Assembly (NCBI RefSeq): GCF_000715075.1
Contig: NC_134096.1
Location: 121,712,643 to 121,776,642, forward strand
Length of the DNA stretch: 64,000 bases
Reading direction: 5' to 3'
Origin: Nicotiana tabacum
Taxonomy: Eukaryota > Streptophyta > Magnoliopsida > Solanales > Solanaceae
A program made the position numbers and the translations under genes. The number at the start of each line of letters is the position of its first letter. Within the stretch, counting starts at the first letter, position 1. Positions 35,886 through 47,073 of this stretch are shown in pieces. The notes beneath the pieces were generated by a model. The model made no database searches, was not told the origin of the DNA, and saw only the letters and a list, made by a program, of their open reading frames with translations.

Positions 35886-37273
35886 TGACGAGCGCAAAAC
35901 ACACTTAAATTGTGCTCGCTAGTCAAAGATAGTATAGTATAATATCGTATCTACAAGGATTGGATTTAAATAGTATTCTCGTAGTTTCTAGCTTGATTGC
36001 TATCCAGGAAGATCAACAGTTGAGATTTATATGATCAATAATAAAATTTAACTAAGAATCTAAAATCTACAGTTATTGACTAGTGACTATCGAAAAAAGG
36101 AATAAGCAATTAAGGTTATTAGTGGAATAGGATAGGGTTTTGACAGAATAAGTGCAATATAATTGTTCGGGGTCTAACTCTAGATAATTCACTTCCAATG
36201 TTCAAGTAAGTCTCTCGAATTCACTCTATTATTAGTTCAAACCTTCAGCAAAACTCTTCTCTCGATTAAGTCTTAACCTCACGAGATGAACCAATTTAAG
36301 CACTGTGAAGATATGCAAGAATGCGTAGTGGATCGGTCCTTAGAAAAACCTCTTTCGATTTTTCTCCTAACTAGGTTTAATCAATGATTCAACTAGCTTC
36401 TTTCAATTACTTAGAAGAATCTATGAACTCAACCAACAATATAATGCAAAGATATCACAAGTTATGCATCTCTCGATTACATGAACTAGTGAATGTAGAT
36501 GCAATAATTAAATCTTCCAAAATAATTCAAATACATAAAAATAGAGTTATAATCCACAAATAATTATCAATACACCAAATCTATCAAAACCTAAAAGGAA
36601 CTACTCCATAGACATGGAGAAGTTCTTCACAAATATAACTAAAGTATAGGTAAACATAAATTCATTCCAAACCCGCATCTTGAGTGAGGAAGGAATAATG
36701 AAATCATTGTGCTTGTGTTCTTTCCAAGCCTCCTTAGCCCCCTTAGGTCGAAAATGTGTCAAAAGTCCCGAAAATGATATTTTTCTGTGTATTTAATCCA
36801 TCCCCCAATAAACCCCGGAAAATTTACCGTTTTTTAAGCAGAAATGGGAAGTTACTCTAATATTTTTGTATTACCGTGCCGCATGTCGTGCCGGCCCAAG
36901 CGGCGCGCTAGTGAAAAATTCCAGAACTATTTGCAAATTGATTTCTGGGCATAATTTGCATGCCGCGGTGCCCCATGCTGTGCGACTGTGCATTTTTTTT
37001 AGAGTAAGTTCGTTTCTCCAATTTTTGACATCCGGACTTGGTCCTCGGTCCCCGAAGATGATCACGGTTTGATCCCTTGGGCTTCTACTCAGATTTCAAA
37101 TCTCCAAATAGCTCGAATTTTCTCCGCAATATCTAAATAACTCGAAATCACTCCTACACGGCATAAAACATACAATAAGTGTAAAACACTACTAATTAAA
37201 GCTCAACACAAGTAAAGTGTAGTGAATTAGAGTGCAATAAGCGACTAAAATACGGGATTATAGCCTACCATCA
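35886..37273 (-). repeat. Athila-like element 5' LTR
   Basis: Pairs with 30398-31766. Several substitutions and small indels are visible, including an extra ccttagccc near 36735. Confidence 0.85.
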
Positions 37274-37514
37274 AGCAGCTTGCCAGACGGTACAGTGCAA
37301 CAGCTTTTACAGCTGTATAATTGATTGCACGACGACCAGGGCACTGATTCCTATTTGTTCCCTCTGTTGTTCCCTTATTTGATTTCATTGAGAATTGAAC
37401 CAGACATCTGACTAGTTACTCTGAACGCAAGGAAATTAATTGTATCAATGTTCCTTATCTGGTTCTCTTATGAAGTTTGTCAAATCATCAAAATAAAAGA
37501 TGCATAACTTATCA

Positions 37515-38489
37515 CACCTTTTTTCCCCTCTCAGAATTTTCTCTATTTTTTTAAATCAATTATGCCGTATGGTGGCATGGCCCTATCATTCAACCAACGA
37601 AGAGTACAAAAATATGCAGGGACCTATGTTGTTACCTCGCACAATAGGAGGCAATGGCTACCCTTATTTACTAACTATTTTTTGTCCTTATGCATTAGTT
37701 ACAAAAACAAAAATGCCCTGTGCAGTTTGGCATATACACCATTTGCTGAATTTTCTCTAGTAGTTTGAAAATTATTTTCTAGAACTGAGTGCCTGGAGCC
37801 AACTTACTTTCCCTTAATAATTTGAAAATCTGGCTAACAGTTTTTCGAAGTAAGAGTTCCAATTTCCAAATAAAGCTTTTTGTTTAAGAATATTATTATC
37901 CAATCTAAACTAAATTATATGAGATTTTTGTTGGAAAATGGCAATCCAAATACAAACTATTTTCAGAAAACTTAGTCATTTTCTTTATTAATAATTTTTG
38001 GAAAAATTAAGTTTGCTAGTTATCAATAATTGGCTACAACTAAGATTTTATGAAAAGAAATAAGTAGTATCTGATTTATATCACTTTATTGCTCTTGCTT
38101 TTCAGGTTGAATGCTTTAGTTTGACTTTAGGGGTCGTTTATTTGGTATTTTAAGAGATACAGTCTTCACATAAAAATCAGCATTAGTTTATACAATCGGC
38201 CACATTAGAGGATGTTTTTTTCTTCTTTCTCTTCATGTTGTGGGATGAGATAACAGATTCAAAACTGTGAAATTAATGTTGGATATTCAACATCTTTTTA
38301 GGCTTCATGCTAAATCACACTAAAGTAATTTTTTTGTTTTTTAACTTTTTTGAAGAATCATACCAAAGCAACAATTAAAAGATTAAAAGAAATTACAAAG
38401 GCAGTAAAAATAATCCAGACTTAGTACCAACTAAACATTATTCCATTTAAAAATTTCCATAAACATTTCTCACTTCTTTATTTTGCTTT
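37515..38489. other. Intergenic DNA right of the Sirevirus
   Basis: AT-rich, with no frame or repeat that I can assign. I looked for the missing N-terminus of the MULE transposase here and did not recognise it. Confidence 0.5.
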
Positions 38490-39320
38490 TCAAGATAAAG
38501 TTGGATAGATGTTTCCCTCTACTGTTCCTCTGTTCCTCCCATGCTGAAGATCTCTTTTTTTACCCCAAGCATTGATACAAAGATGGAGCTTCTTGCTAGC
38601 TACCAGAAATTCAAGAGCTTGAAATGGAGTCAATATGTTCATCACCAGCTCCTTGAAAGTCTCCATCCTTAGCTTATCAGCTTCTTCTACAACGTTCATT
38701 AAACACTTAGCATGTTTATCTAGGGCCTCCTCTGCTTCACCACATATTTCAGCGAAATTTCCCACTTCATTGGCGATAATGGCGATTGGGTGATCAGCTA
38801 TCTCCTCCTGCAAGCTGGCGAGCTTATTTGACAACCGGTTTTCTTGGCTTATCGTCTTCATCTGTAACTCGTCGACTGATTTCAGTTGTATGGTCGAGAG
38901 CTCACTGAGGTCGCCATATCTCTTACCTTGGAGATAGTTAGATAGATGAGATTCGAGTTCTCTGCCACTAAGCGCGTAAACAAGCCGAATGAAACTGGAC
39001 GGATGGCACCCAGAGATCCAGAGCATGGAGCTTTCTAAAGTGGTACACCAAGTGGGAGAAAGGTAGGCACTGACATCGTTACGTGCAAAATGTCTGCGGT
39101 TGTCAATGTAGTCTTGGAAGTGTTTGATGGATTTTGAAATGAGTTGTTTTAGGTGGCAGTCGCTGTTAGCGCTAGTGCGAGAGGTGCTGGAGGATGAGGA
39201 GGAGGAGGAGGAATGGTTGAGGGCATGGAGGAGTTCCAAGAGGTCTTGCTCTTGGAGCTTCATCCATTCTTTAAAACAGAGGTGTTGAGCTTCTTGATCA
39301 CTTACATTGAGGGAAGTCAT
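38490..39320 (-). CDS. DOG1-domain protein (DOG1-like)
   Basis: A single uninterrupted frame of 276 codons. The start MTSLNVSDQEAQ is the first ATG. It has the DOG1 domain layout: an N-terminal helix with FKEWMKLQEQDLLELLHAL, a low-complexity serine run (nine Ser, ~residues 37-45), then a segment with LESSMLWISGCHPSSFIRLVYALSG split by conserved Trp and Pro. C-terminal helices follow with LSTIQLKSVDELQMKTISQE and LASLQEEIADHPI. DOG1 proteins regulate seed dormancy and ABA-linked responses, and related plant members include TGA-type factors that add a bZIP. None is seen here, so it is the short type, like those annotated RESPONSE TO ABA AND SALT 1-like. Its paralogue lies at 61862-62746 in the opposite orientation. 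It is intact and probably functional. Confidence 0.85.
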   Translation of the reverse strand: MTSLNVSDQEAQHLCFKEWMKLQEQDLLELLHALNHSSSSSSSSSTSRTSANSDCHLKQLISKSIKHFQDYIDNRRHFARNDVSAYLSPTWCTTLESSMLWISGCHPSSFIRLVYALSGRELESHLSNYLQGKRYGDLSELSTIQLKSVDELQMKTISQENRLSNKLASLQEEIADHPIAIIANEVGNFAEICGEAEEALDKHAKCLMNVVEEADKLRMETFKELVMNILTPFQALEFLVASKKLHLCINAWGKKRDLQHGRNRGTVEGNIYPTLS

Positions 39321-40366
39321 CTTACTTTTTGCATGTCAATGAACACTGGGTATTTGTAAAGTTTAATGAAATTTGGAACTATTCACATCCAATCCTGTTA
39401 TCCTAACAAGGACCGCGTTTTGTTCTTCTTTGTCTTTTTCTTTTTTCCGATTTTGAAACTTTATATTTTTGTTCAAATTGAAATGTTAACAAACGGAGTT
39501 ATTCCTGCAAAAATTGCATTAATGTGTATAGAAGTTTAAACTGTTAGAAATGTGATGTGTTTTTTTTTTTAAGGTTTGCAACAAGCTTTTACGTATGGGT
39601 CTTTTTTATTTTTTGGCACGCAAAAATAATTTTGTAAATTGGTGGTCGTAAAGTTTGAACTTAGGACTTCTACCTATTCATTCTTCCGTTAAGAGTCATT
39701 AAATGAGATCTTGGCCCTTAAATATGAGGGAGGATGTGGTGTTACGAGTGGAGATATACTTTTTATCTTTTATATTTATTTTCTAATCCTAACGTGGAAA
39801 TGTCCAAAGGTATTAATTACTGCCCTTCATTTTTAAGAAAAATCCTATTGTCTTTAGCAGAACTCGAATTTCACACCAAAATGGCGGCACTTGGGAGATA
39901 TTACTCTCGCTCTCGGCCCGATGGCTTGAAATTTGTAAACATATGTAGCATAAAGTTGAACATTTCTTGGTTTTTACTGAGAACGAATAAATAATATTGC
40001 ACAGCCCCCGCTGATCACCTGATTCTGATGTTATAGATATTTTGATTAATGCTGCCATTTCAGAATTGACCAAGGTTAAGCAGTTCAACCATTTCTAACT
40101 TCTGGTAATACACATCCAATACAAATTACTACTCGTCGCGTTTTAAGTGATATACTTTTTTTTTAGTTAATGCAAAAAAGAATAACTTAATTTTCTTTTT
40201 GCAAACTATCTAATCTTAACTCTTTATTTTACCATATGACTTATTAATATACCTGATCTAAATATTCATACCTTTATAAGCAGAGAGAAAATGAAAAGAA
40301 ATGTGGAGATCACAACTCATTTAAGAAGATAATTTTGGTATTTCATATACATGTCAAAAAAAAAAA
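39321..40366. other. Intergenic DNA upstream of the DOG1-like gene
   Basis: AT-rich with poly-T and poly-A runs (39561-39572 and 40356-40368). It would hold the promoter of the minus-strand DOG1-like gene. No convincing TATA box is evident in the first 100 bp. Confidence 0.5.
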
Positions 40367-40425
40367 ATTAATTTGCACAATTCTGTCTTGGTTTGAAAAA
40401 TATGTCATCTTGAGTCATAAATGTC
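40367..40425 (-). pseudogene. Remnant of a second Tork-like copy (gag start) abutting the LTR
   Basis: Nearly the same ~57 bp lie left of the LTR at 59712, where they encode the start of gag ([12 protein letters not shown]). Here they adjoin the outer side of the other LTR, at 40426. A normal insertion would have unrelated host DNA in this place. Confidence 0.7.
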
Positions 40426-41003
40426 TGTTAGGATCGGGAACCTGGGTAGTGCAAAATTTAGTCAAACAACGGTATAATGATAATAACAAAGACAATGGAA
40501 GTTGATAATAATGGCAATTAAAGAATATAAAAAAGACACAAATTAAACGTGGTTCGGTCAAGGTGACCTACGTCCACAAGCGGAGAGGAGCAATTTCACT
40601 ATACCAACAAGAGTACAAAAGAGAGTATAAAATTAGAGTAAGTACTCTAATTAATCCCAAATACCCCAAGAGAATAACCTCACAAGATCACTCCAAAGAA
40701 AGGGTTCACACAAGTGTTTCCCAACGCTCACTCTCTTACAAAATACTCTATAATGAAATAAAGGCGGAGAAAGAAAGACAAGAGTCAAAAGCTCTTGAAT
40801 TGGTGTGTTTTCAAATGAAGAGAAACTCTTCTATTTATAGCAAAAAATCTTTGGCCTAATAATTGATATTATGTCATGGCAAATGTCATGATCCACAAAT
40901 TTGTTATAACGGATATTATGTCATGGCAAATGTCATGAACCACAAATTTGTTATAATGGATATTATGTCATGGCAAATGTCATGAAAATTTGGCCCTATT
41001 ACA
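40426..41003 (-). repeat. Tork-like 3' LTR with three 47-bp repeats
   Basis: Contains three tandem 47-bp units (gatattatgtcatggcaaat...) starting at 40865, 40912 and 40959. Confidence 0.85.
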
Positions 41004-41118
41004 AATCTCCACCATGGCCTAATTTCGGCTTATATATAGTAAATTTGCTCCACCTTCTCCGTAAAAACCCCAATGGGCAAAATCATTGTTCATAAATGCC
41101 AATCAAGTTCAGGCAAAA

Positions 41119-44100
41119 CTAGTTGATCTTCTGAACAGAGACTTTTCTTTCAGCAATGGTTTCTTGGATGAAATGATACTTTATATCAATGTGCTTCGTC
41201 CTCTCATGATACATTTGATCTTTAGTCAAGTGAATGACACTTTGACTATCACAGAAAATGGTAATACCACTTTGGTGTAAACTGAGTTCCGCAACTAGAC
41301 CCTTCAACCATAAAACTTCTTTCATCGCCTCGGTCACTGCCACGGTAGTAGATAAAGCTACTACATGTTGTAATGTAGCTTTCCAACTAATAGCGCAACC
41401 ACCGATGCAAAAATACATAACCTGTTAGTGATCTTCTTTTGGCAGGATCACCTGCATAATCTGAGTCTACAAAACCAACCAAAGTGTTAGTATTTCTCCC
41501 AAACTCCAAACATGTATTTGAAGTACCTCGCAAGTATCTGAGAATCTATTTAACAGCATGCCAATGTGCTTTACCAAGGCAAGCCATATTCCGGCTTGCC
41601 ACACTCACTGCTTGTGAAATGTCTGGACGTGTACAAACCATTGCATACATAATACTGCTGACTGCACTGGAATAAGAAACTTGTGCCATGTACCTCTCTT
41701 CTTCCTCTGACTGCGGGGACTGAACATCTGATAACTTAAAATGAGCAGCAAGAGGGGTACTAACTGGTTTAGCATCTTTCATGCCAAACCTCTCCAAGAC
41801 TTTCTCCAAGTACTTCTTCTGGGTCAGAAATAGCCTGTTGGCTTTTCGATCTCTTTTGATCTCTATGCCAAGGATTTTCTTAGCTGCTCCCAAATCTTTC
41901 ATCTCGAATTCACTTTTCAGCTGACTTTTCAAATTGTGAATTTCTGTTAAATCCTTAGCAGCAATGAGCATGTCATCAACATATAATAATAGGTACACAA
42001 ATGAACCATCATTTAACTTCCGGAAGTAAACACAACTATCATACATGCTCCTCGAATAACCATGACCCAACATAAAGGAATCAAACCTTTTATACCATTG
42101 TCTTGGAGACTGCTTTAATACGTACAAGGATTTCTTCAACAAGCAAACATGATCTTCTTTTCCTTCAATTTCAAATCCTTCGGGTTGATGCGTGTATATT
42201 TGTTCCTCAAGTTCGCCATGTAAGAAAGTTGTCTTAACATCAAGTTGTTCTAATTCCAAATCATATATGGCAACGAAGGCAAGCAAGACACGAATAGAGC
42301 TATGTTTAACAACAGGTGAGAAAATATCATTAAAATCAACTCCTTGTACCTGATTATAGCCCTTTGCAACTAATCGTGCCTTATACCTCGCATCTTCAAC
42401 CTCTGGAATGCCATCCTTTTTCTTGAAGACCCATTTGCAACCAACAATTCTTTTTCCTGATGGCGGCTTCACAAGAGACCAAGTACCATTCTTGTGGAGA
42501 GACTTAATTTCTTCATTCATTGCAATCAGCCACTTGGCTGAGTCAGCACCAGAAATTGCTTCTGAATATTTTGATGGTTCTCCAATTTCTTCAGTTTCTT
42601 GTGCAACTGAAAAAGCAAATGCAACATAATCTCCAAACCTTAATAGTTGTTTACCTTCTCTTCTTGGTCTATGTTTGGCTATAGAATACTCCTCTTCTTC
42701 TGGTTCAACTTCAGGAGTCTCAACTTCAGGAATTTCAGCTTCTGTCTCAACTTCAGAAGTTTCAACTGTATTTTGCTCCAAAGTTGATGAGCTTGGCTCA
42801 GAAGGAATGCCAACCTCAATCTCTACCTGGTTCTGTGTACACTTTCCTTTATCTATATCACAAGAACTAGAAGACTCTTTTCTAGAATGTAACATAGAGG
42901 ATTCATCAAAGGTTACATCTCTGCTAATTATAAATTTTGGTACCATGGGATCTGGATACCATAGTCGGTATCCTTTCACCCCAGATGCATACCCAAGGAA
43001 AATGCACTTTTAGCTCTTGGCTCTAATTTTCCATCATTTACATGCATGTATGCAGGGAAACCAAATATCTTTAAATCAGAATAATTAGCAGGAGTACCTG
43101 ACCACACTTCCTCTAGAGTCTTAAAGTTCAAAGGTGCAGAAGGAGCTCGGTTGACAATATAACAAGCTGTAGAGATAACTTCTGCCCAAAAGGCGTTTGT
43201 CAACCCAGCATTTGAAATCATGCAACGAGCCCTTTCCAAAAGAGTTCTATTCATCCTTTCTGCCACACCATTTTGCTGAGGTGTCATTCTCACAGTATGA
43301 TGTCGAGCAATTCCTTCATTCTTGCAAAATTCATTGAATTTATCATTACAAAATTCCAAGCCATTATCTGTTCTAAGCCGCTTAACATGTTTTCCTGTTT
43401 GTTTCTCAATCAAATTTTCCATTGTTTGAAATTTAAGAAAATATCACTTTTATTTTTCAGGAAATAAACCCAAACTTTCCTTGAATAATCATCAATGAAA
43501 GTTAACATATACCTGGTATCACCTTTTGATGGGGTACGTGAAGGACTCCAAAGATCTGAATGAATGTAATCCAAAGTACCTTTTGTTCTATGAATCGCTG
43601 GAGATTTGAAGCTAACTCTTTTCTGTTTTCCGAACACACAATGTTCACAGAACTTCATATTTCCGGTACTTTGGCCACATAAGAGACCTCTTTTGCTGAG
43701 GATGGAAAGACATTTTTCACTCATATGCCCCAATCGCATATGCCACAATTTGGTGATGTTAGAATCTGATTTATCTGATATTGAAACTGCAGCAGCACCT
43801 GTAACAGTAGATCCCAAAAGAGTTTACAACGTACCAGATCTGTGTGCTTTCATGATCACAAGAGCACCATGAGAAATTTTCAGAACTCCACCTTCACCTG
43901 TGTACTTGCACCCAAGAGATTCTAGAGTGCCCAAAGAGATGAGATTTTTCTTCAAGTCAGGAACATGTCTAACATCGGTGAGAGTTCTCACCACACCATC
44001 GTGCATTTTGATTCGGACTGTACCTTTTCCAATAACTTTGCAGGCAGCATTGTTGCCCATCAAGACAACTCCACCTCCAATAGATTCATATGTGGTAAAT

Positions 44101-44357
44101 AAATCCCGACTGGGACACATATGATAAGAACAACCCGAATCTAAAATTCACTCATTGTTAGATTTGAAACTATTATTAGTTGCTAAAAAAATAGTTCCCT
44201 CAGTCTCATCAGCATCTATACTTGCTTCGGCAGTGTCAGTATTTTTGTGCTCATTTTTCTTTTCTGTATGCTTTTCTTTGTTTTTCAATTTAAAGCATTC
44301 AGAAATAATGTGACCTTTCTTATGACAATATTTGCACATGACATTTCTGTATCTGAA
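41119..44357 (-). pseudogene. Tork-like gag C-terminus plus pol polyprotein, broken
   Basis: The gag tail has a CCHC knuckle (CKYCHKKGHIISEC, 44295-44338). The protease has DSG at 44133-44141, with a TGG-to-TGA-type stop just before it (44148-44150). Integrase has the GAG-pre-integrase and zinc motif (LWHMRLGHM ... CEHC), DLW and FIDDYS for the first catalytic positions, and NGVAERMNRTLLE for the glutamate. RT (42979-41546) has QLDVKTTFLHGEL and the catalytic YVDDM at 41969-41983. RNase H (41418-41119) has ISWKATLQHVVALST. Breaks are a TAA at 43824, frameshifts near 43420, 43010 and 41405, and a TAG at 41546. It once encoded a complete copia replication machinery. Confidence 0.88.
44353..44357. 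other. Target-site duplication CTGAA, left copy
   Basis: Exact match to 59049-59053 on either side of the Tekay array. It lies in the Tork-like gag reading frame. Confidence 0.92.
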
Positions 44358-45519
44358 TGTTACAACCCAAATTCGCATATCATAGATTACGCCGTAAGGT
44401 AGTCGACGTAAATCCAAGAAGAGATTATCTTTGAGATGATAATAAGTTAATCCTATTGGTCTTAAACGATACAAGGGTGTATAAGAGTGGTTAACAAGTA
44501 TTTGAAGTTAAGCTAATCAAGGATGTTGTAACCCGTATTTTCGGATAACACTAGAGGTGATTAACTGTCCCAAGAGGTCTTGTTTTAATGTATTTGAATC
44601 ATATAATATCCGCATCATAAGTCTTGAAGTCAAGCGAGTTATGAAATAAAAGTCGATAAAAGTTGTCGCAACTTAGGTTTATAATTTTACTTAAACTTTA
44701 GGTCAAATGTTACTGCATTTTACTCCCAATGTGCTTGGAATTATGGGGTGATCTACCTATCAAATTGAAGATCTATGAGTCTAGTTTCCAACGCATTAAA
44801 CCGTTCGTCGATACGATCTCGGAATAGAGAGATATTCGCATTTTCGCGAGAGTGCGCCAAGCTGCTCTCTATGGGGCCCACAAAGGCGGTTTAAGACATT
44901 TGGACATATATAAGATAACTCAACCCCGTTTTAAGTCATTATTTTTCAGTATATTCAGACCTTATAACCCTAAAAACATTCTCTCAAGGTTCTCTCATGA
45001 TCCAAGACCCAAACAAAGGGCAAACAACACAAATCAAATGTCGGGAATCCCGTGGCGCTAGTAAGTTTCTTGTTCTTCTTGTTGTTGCTGATTTTTGTGT
45101 TGTTCCAGCTCGTGTGGGAGGTTGTTTTAAGTGTTTTATGTCCTGTAAATACACCTTCAAGTTTTTAATATCAACCCTAGGTGATTTCAAGTCTTCTAAA
45201 GTAATTCTAGTGCCGAAAAACCCGAATTAATTGCTAGTTTCGCTTCCTTGTTCTTGTGGCAGAATTGAAGGGATATTTCGTAGAAAATTAAGGTCAAATT
45301 GGAGTTGTTCTTTCTGTTTAAAGGTAAGTAACCTCTTACTCTATATATATTTAAGATTATCCAAGTTGCAGCTAAGTCGTTGAAGCTAGAACTTGTGAAA
45401 TATATATCGAAAAGCTTGGTAGTAATGTTGTTGGTTGGTGGACTGTTTTGGAGGCTCAATATGATTATTAATGATGTTGTTTGGGCTGTTTGGTGATTGT
45501 ATTGACTTGTGGGAAGTCA

Positions 45520-45528
45520 TATAAATAG
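45520..45528 (+). promoter_or_regulatory. Possible TATA box in Tekay LTR 1
   Basis: TATAAATAG. Identical boxes lie at 51608-51616 and 57698-57706. Position within the LTR fits a U3 promoter, but no transcript start is known. Confidence 0.4.
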
Positions 45529-45997
45529 GGGAGGTGCTGTCCGTTTCATCGTAAAATAGGTTGTGGTCGATACATAATAGTTACGACGCTTAAACGATAA
45601 TGATAGTGTCATTTATCTTATTGTAGACTAAGGAGTCGTGATATTTGCATAGCTTGAGGTTGGGCAGTATATACAAGGTATGTGACGCTATCCCTTTCAT
45701 TCTTTTGCACGACTCCAATTGTACATAATGTAATGAACGAGCTCCCAAAGATACTCTACTCTTAGAAGCTAGCAGTACTTACATTGCTGCCCTTCTTATG
45801 AAACGATTGATATTGATGTTACTTCTCTTATTCTTATATTATCAATGTTGTTGGTAGTTCCTGATTCTTACAAGATTCTTGATGAAGAGTTAATCCTAAT
45901 AACGTGTACGAAGGATACCAACCTTATGTCACTCCGAAAGGTTCAAAATGTGATTCCAATGAGTCCAGCATGCATCATATATATGTATCTATTTTAC

Positions 45998-46149
45998 TCT
46001 ACCGAGCCGCGCTATAGTCGGCCGGGTACGGCACCTATTGTGCAACCACTGATCAGTTGGGTTTTACCGAGCTCCACGTGGCCGGGTACGATTCTACCGA
46101 GCCCTATGATGGCCGGGTACGTTTTACCGAGCCTATTATGGCCGGGTAC
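45998..46149 (+). repeat. Degenerate ~33-bp tandem repeats in LTR 1
   Basis: Four to five units of the form taccgagcc ... ggccgggtac. The same block is in LTR 2 (52086-52237) and LTR 3 (58176-58327). Confidence 0.75.
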
Positions 46150-46870
46150 AATATGATGATGATGATGCCCACAAAGGCATATGTTTTAAACGTTTATGTA
46201 TATATATATGTATGTATCATGTATTTCATGTCAGTAGCCCTCAGAGGTACCCAGATGTCACAGGTTGTATATTCCCTATCACTGTTTACATTATTGTTCT
46301 TACTTATGCTATTCTGCCTTACATACTCAGTACTTTATTCGTACTGACGTCCTTTTTATTTGTGGACGCTGCATGTCGTGCTGCAGGTCCTGATAGACGG
46401 GTAGACGCAGCTCCCCCATCACAGTAGGCTATCCGGTTCAGCGTTATTGGCAAGATCCTTTCTCCGGACTTGCCGTGGTCTTGGTATGCATTTTTTTTAT
46501 AGACCTTATGGGTATGTCGGGGCCCTGTTCCGGCAATGTTGTAGCACTTATGTTCTTTTAGAGGCTCATAGACAGGTGTCGACTTATGTATGGTTTAGAA
46601 TGCCTTTTTGGCTGATTTTTGTTGTATAGTCTTTCATGGCATCATGATAGCTCGTACCTTATATATAGTTTCTTGACAGTCTTGTCGTCCCATGTTATGT
46701 ATGTTCATGACATTATCTTTCATTGTTGGATGTTCATGATCCATGTCTACTATTTATATTGATCTTGTCGGCCCTTAAAGATAATAAGGAAGGTTAGATA
46801 AAATATACGTTGGTGCTCGGCAAGTATGGCCCAGGTGCTAGTCATGACCCTCCAGTTGGGTCGTGACAAA

Positions 46871-46884
46871 CTTGGTATCAGAGC
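46871..46884 (+). other. Tekay primer-binding site, copy 1
   Basis: TTGGTATCAGAGC two to three bases after the LTR end, matching initiator tRNA-Met. The second copy is at about 52961-52974. Confidence 0.85.
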
Positions 46885-47073
46885 AAGTCTGTCCTAGGGG
46901 TTGTCTATGAGCCGTGTCTAGTAGAGTTTTGATTATGGATGTGTAGCGCGCCACATTTATAATCAGGAGGCTACGTGACATCTAGGGTTGTTACCTTCTT
47001 CCTGAATCTAGATCGTGCGTAGAGTTGAGTAGTAAGTGTTCATATCTAATATTCACCTTGTTTTCTTTTAGCG

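Larger units (their letters stand above)
30398..37273 (-). mobile_element. Athila/Tat-like gypsy element with gag and protease only
   Basis: LTRs of 1369 bp (30398-31766) and 1388 bp (35886-37273) with TG...CA ends (tgacgagcg ... taccatca) flank a 4.1 kb interior. The PBS matches the tRNA-Asp type used by Athila elements, and the gag and protease sequence is also Athila-like. No RT, RNase H or integrase remains. The interior from 33240 to 31767 is non-coding. It is inserted in the Sirevirus 5' LTR. Confidence 0.8.
8889..37514 (-). mobile_element. Sirevirus-type Ty1/copia element, reverse orientation, with four nested insertions
   Basis: Reading leftwards the order is: 5' LTR (37514-29658, itself interrupted), PBS, gag, protease start, GAG-pre-integrase fragment, a 3' coiled-coil ORF region, a multi-PPT region, and the 3' LTR (9775-8889). 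The integrase, RT and RNase H regions are missing. Removing the insertions at 10493-19826, 21185-22332, 22482-27326 and 30398-37273 leaves about 6.4 kb. A full Sirevirus is usually 9-10 kb, so about 3 kb of pol is gone. The large gag with a long charged region, the 3' ORF and the repeated polypurine tracts are Sirevirus traits. I see no matching target duplication at 8884-8888 and 37515-37519. Confidence 0.8.
29658..37514 (-). repeat. Sirevirus 5' LTR, split by an Athila-like element
   Basis: Two pieces, 29658-30397 and 37274-37514, join to match the 3' LTR at 8889-9775. The first 100 bp contain an internal duplication (ccaaattgtatagagaacc and ccaaactatatagggaacc) not seen in the LTR at 23373. 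Confidence 0.8.
44358..46868 (+). repeat. Tekay LTR 1 (left, 2511 bp)
   Basis: Ends TGTTACAACCC and GGGTCGTGACA form an extended inverted terminus. It differs from LTRs 2 and 3 at about eight sites in its first 1.9 kb (for example gattac/gatcac near 44388) and by two fewer bases in the TA run near 46200. Confidence 0.92.

Noticed and set aside
37500..37768. Two overlapping frames of 68 and 86 codons near the Sirevirus edge
   Set aside because: One starts inside the LTR and both lack motifs. Probably chance.
40865..41003. Regularly spaced repeats that might suggest a CRISPR array
   Set aside because: They are direct 47-bp tandem units without spacers, inside a retrotransposon LTR of a plant genome.
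44852..46629. Small frames of 60-103 codons inside the Tekay LTR, repeated three times in the window
   Set aside because: Their threefold presence reflects the three LTR copies, not conserved genes. No motifs.
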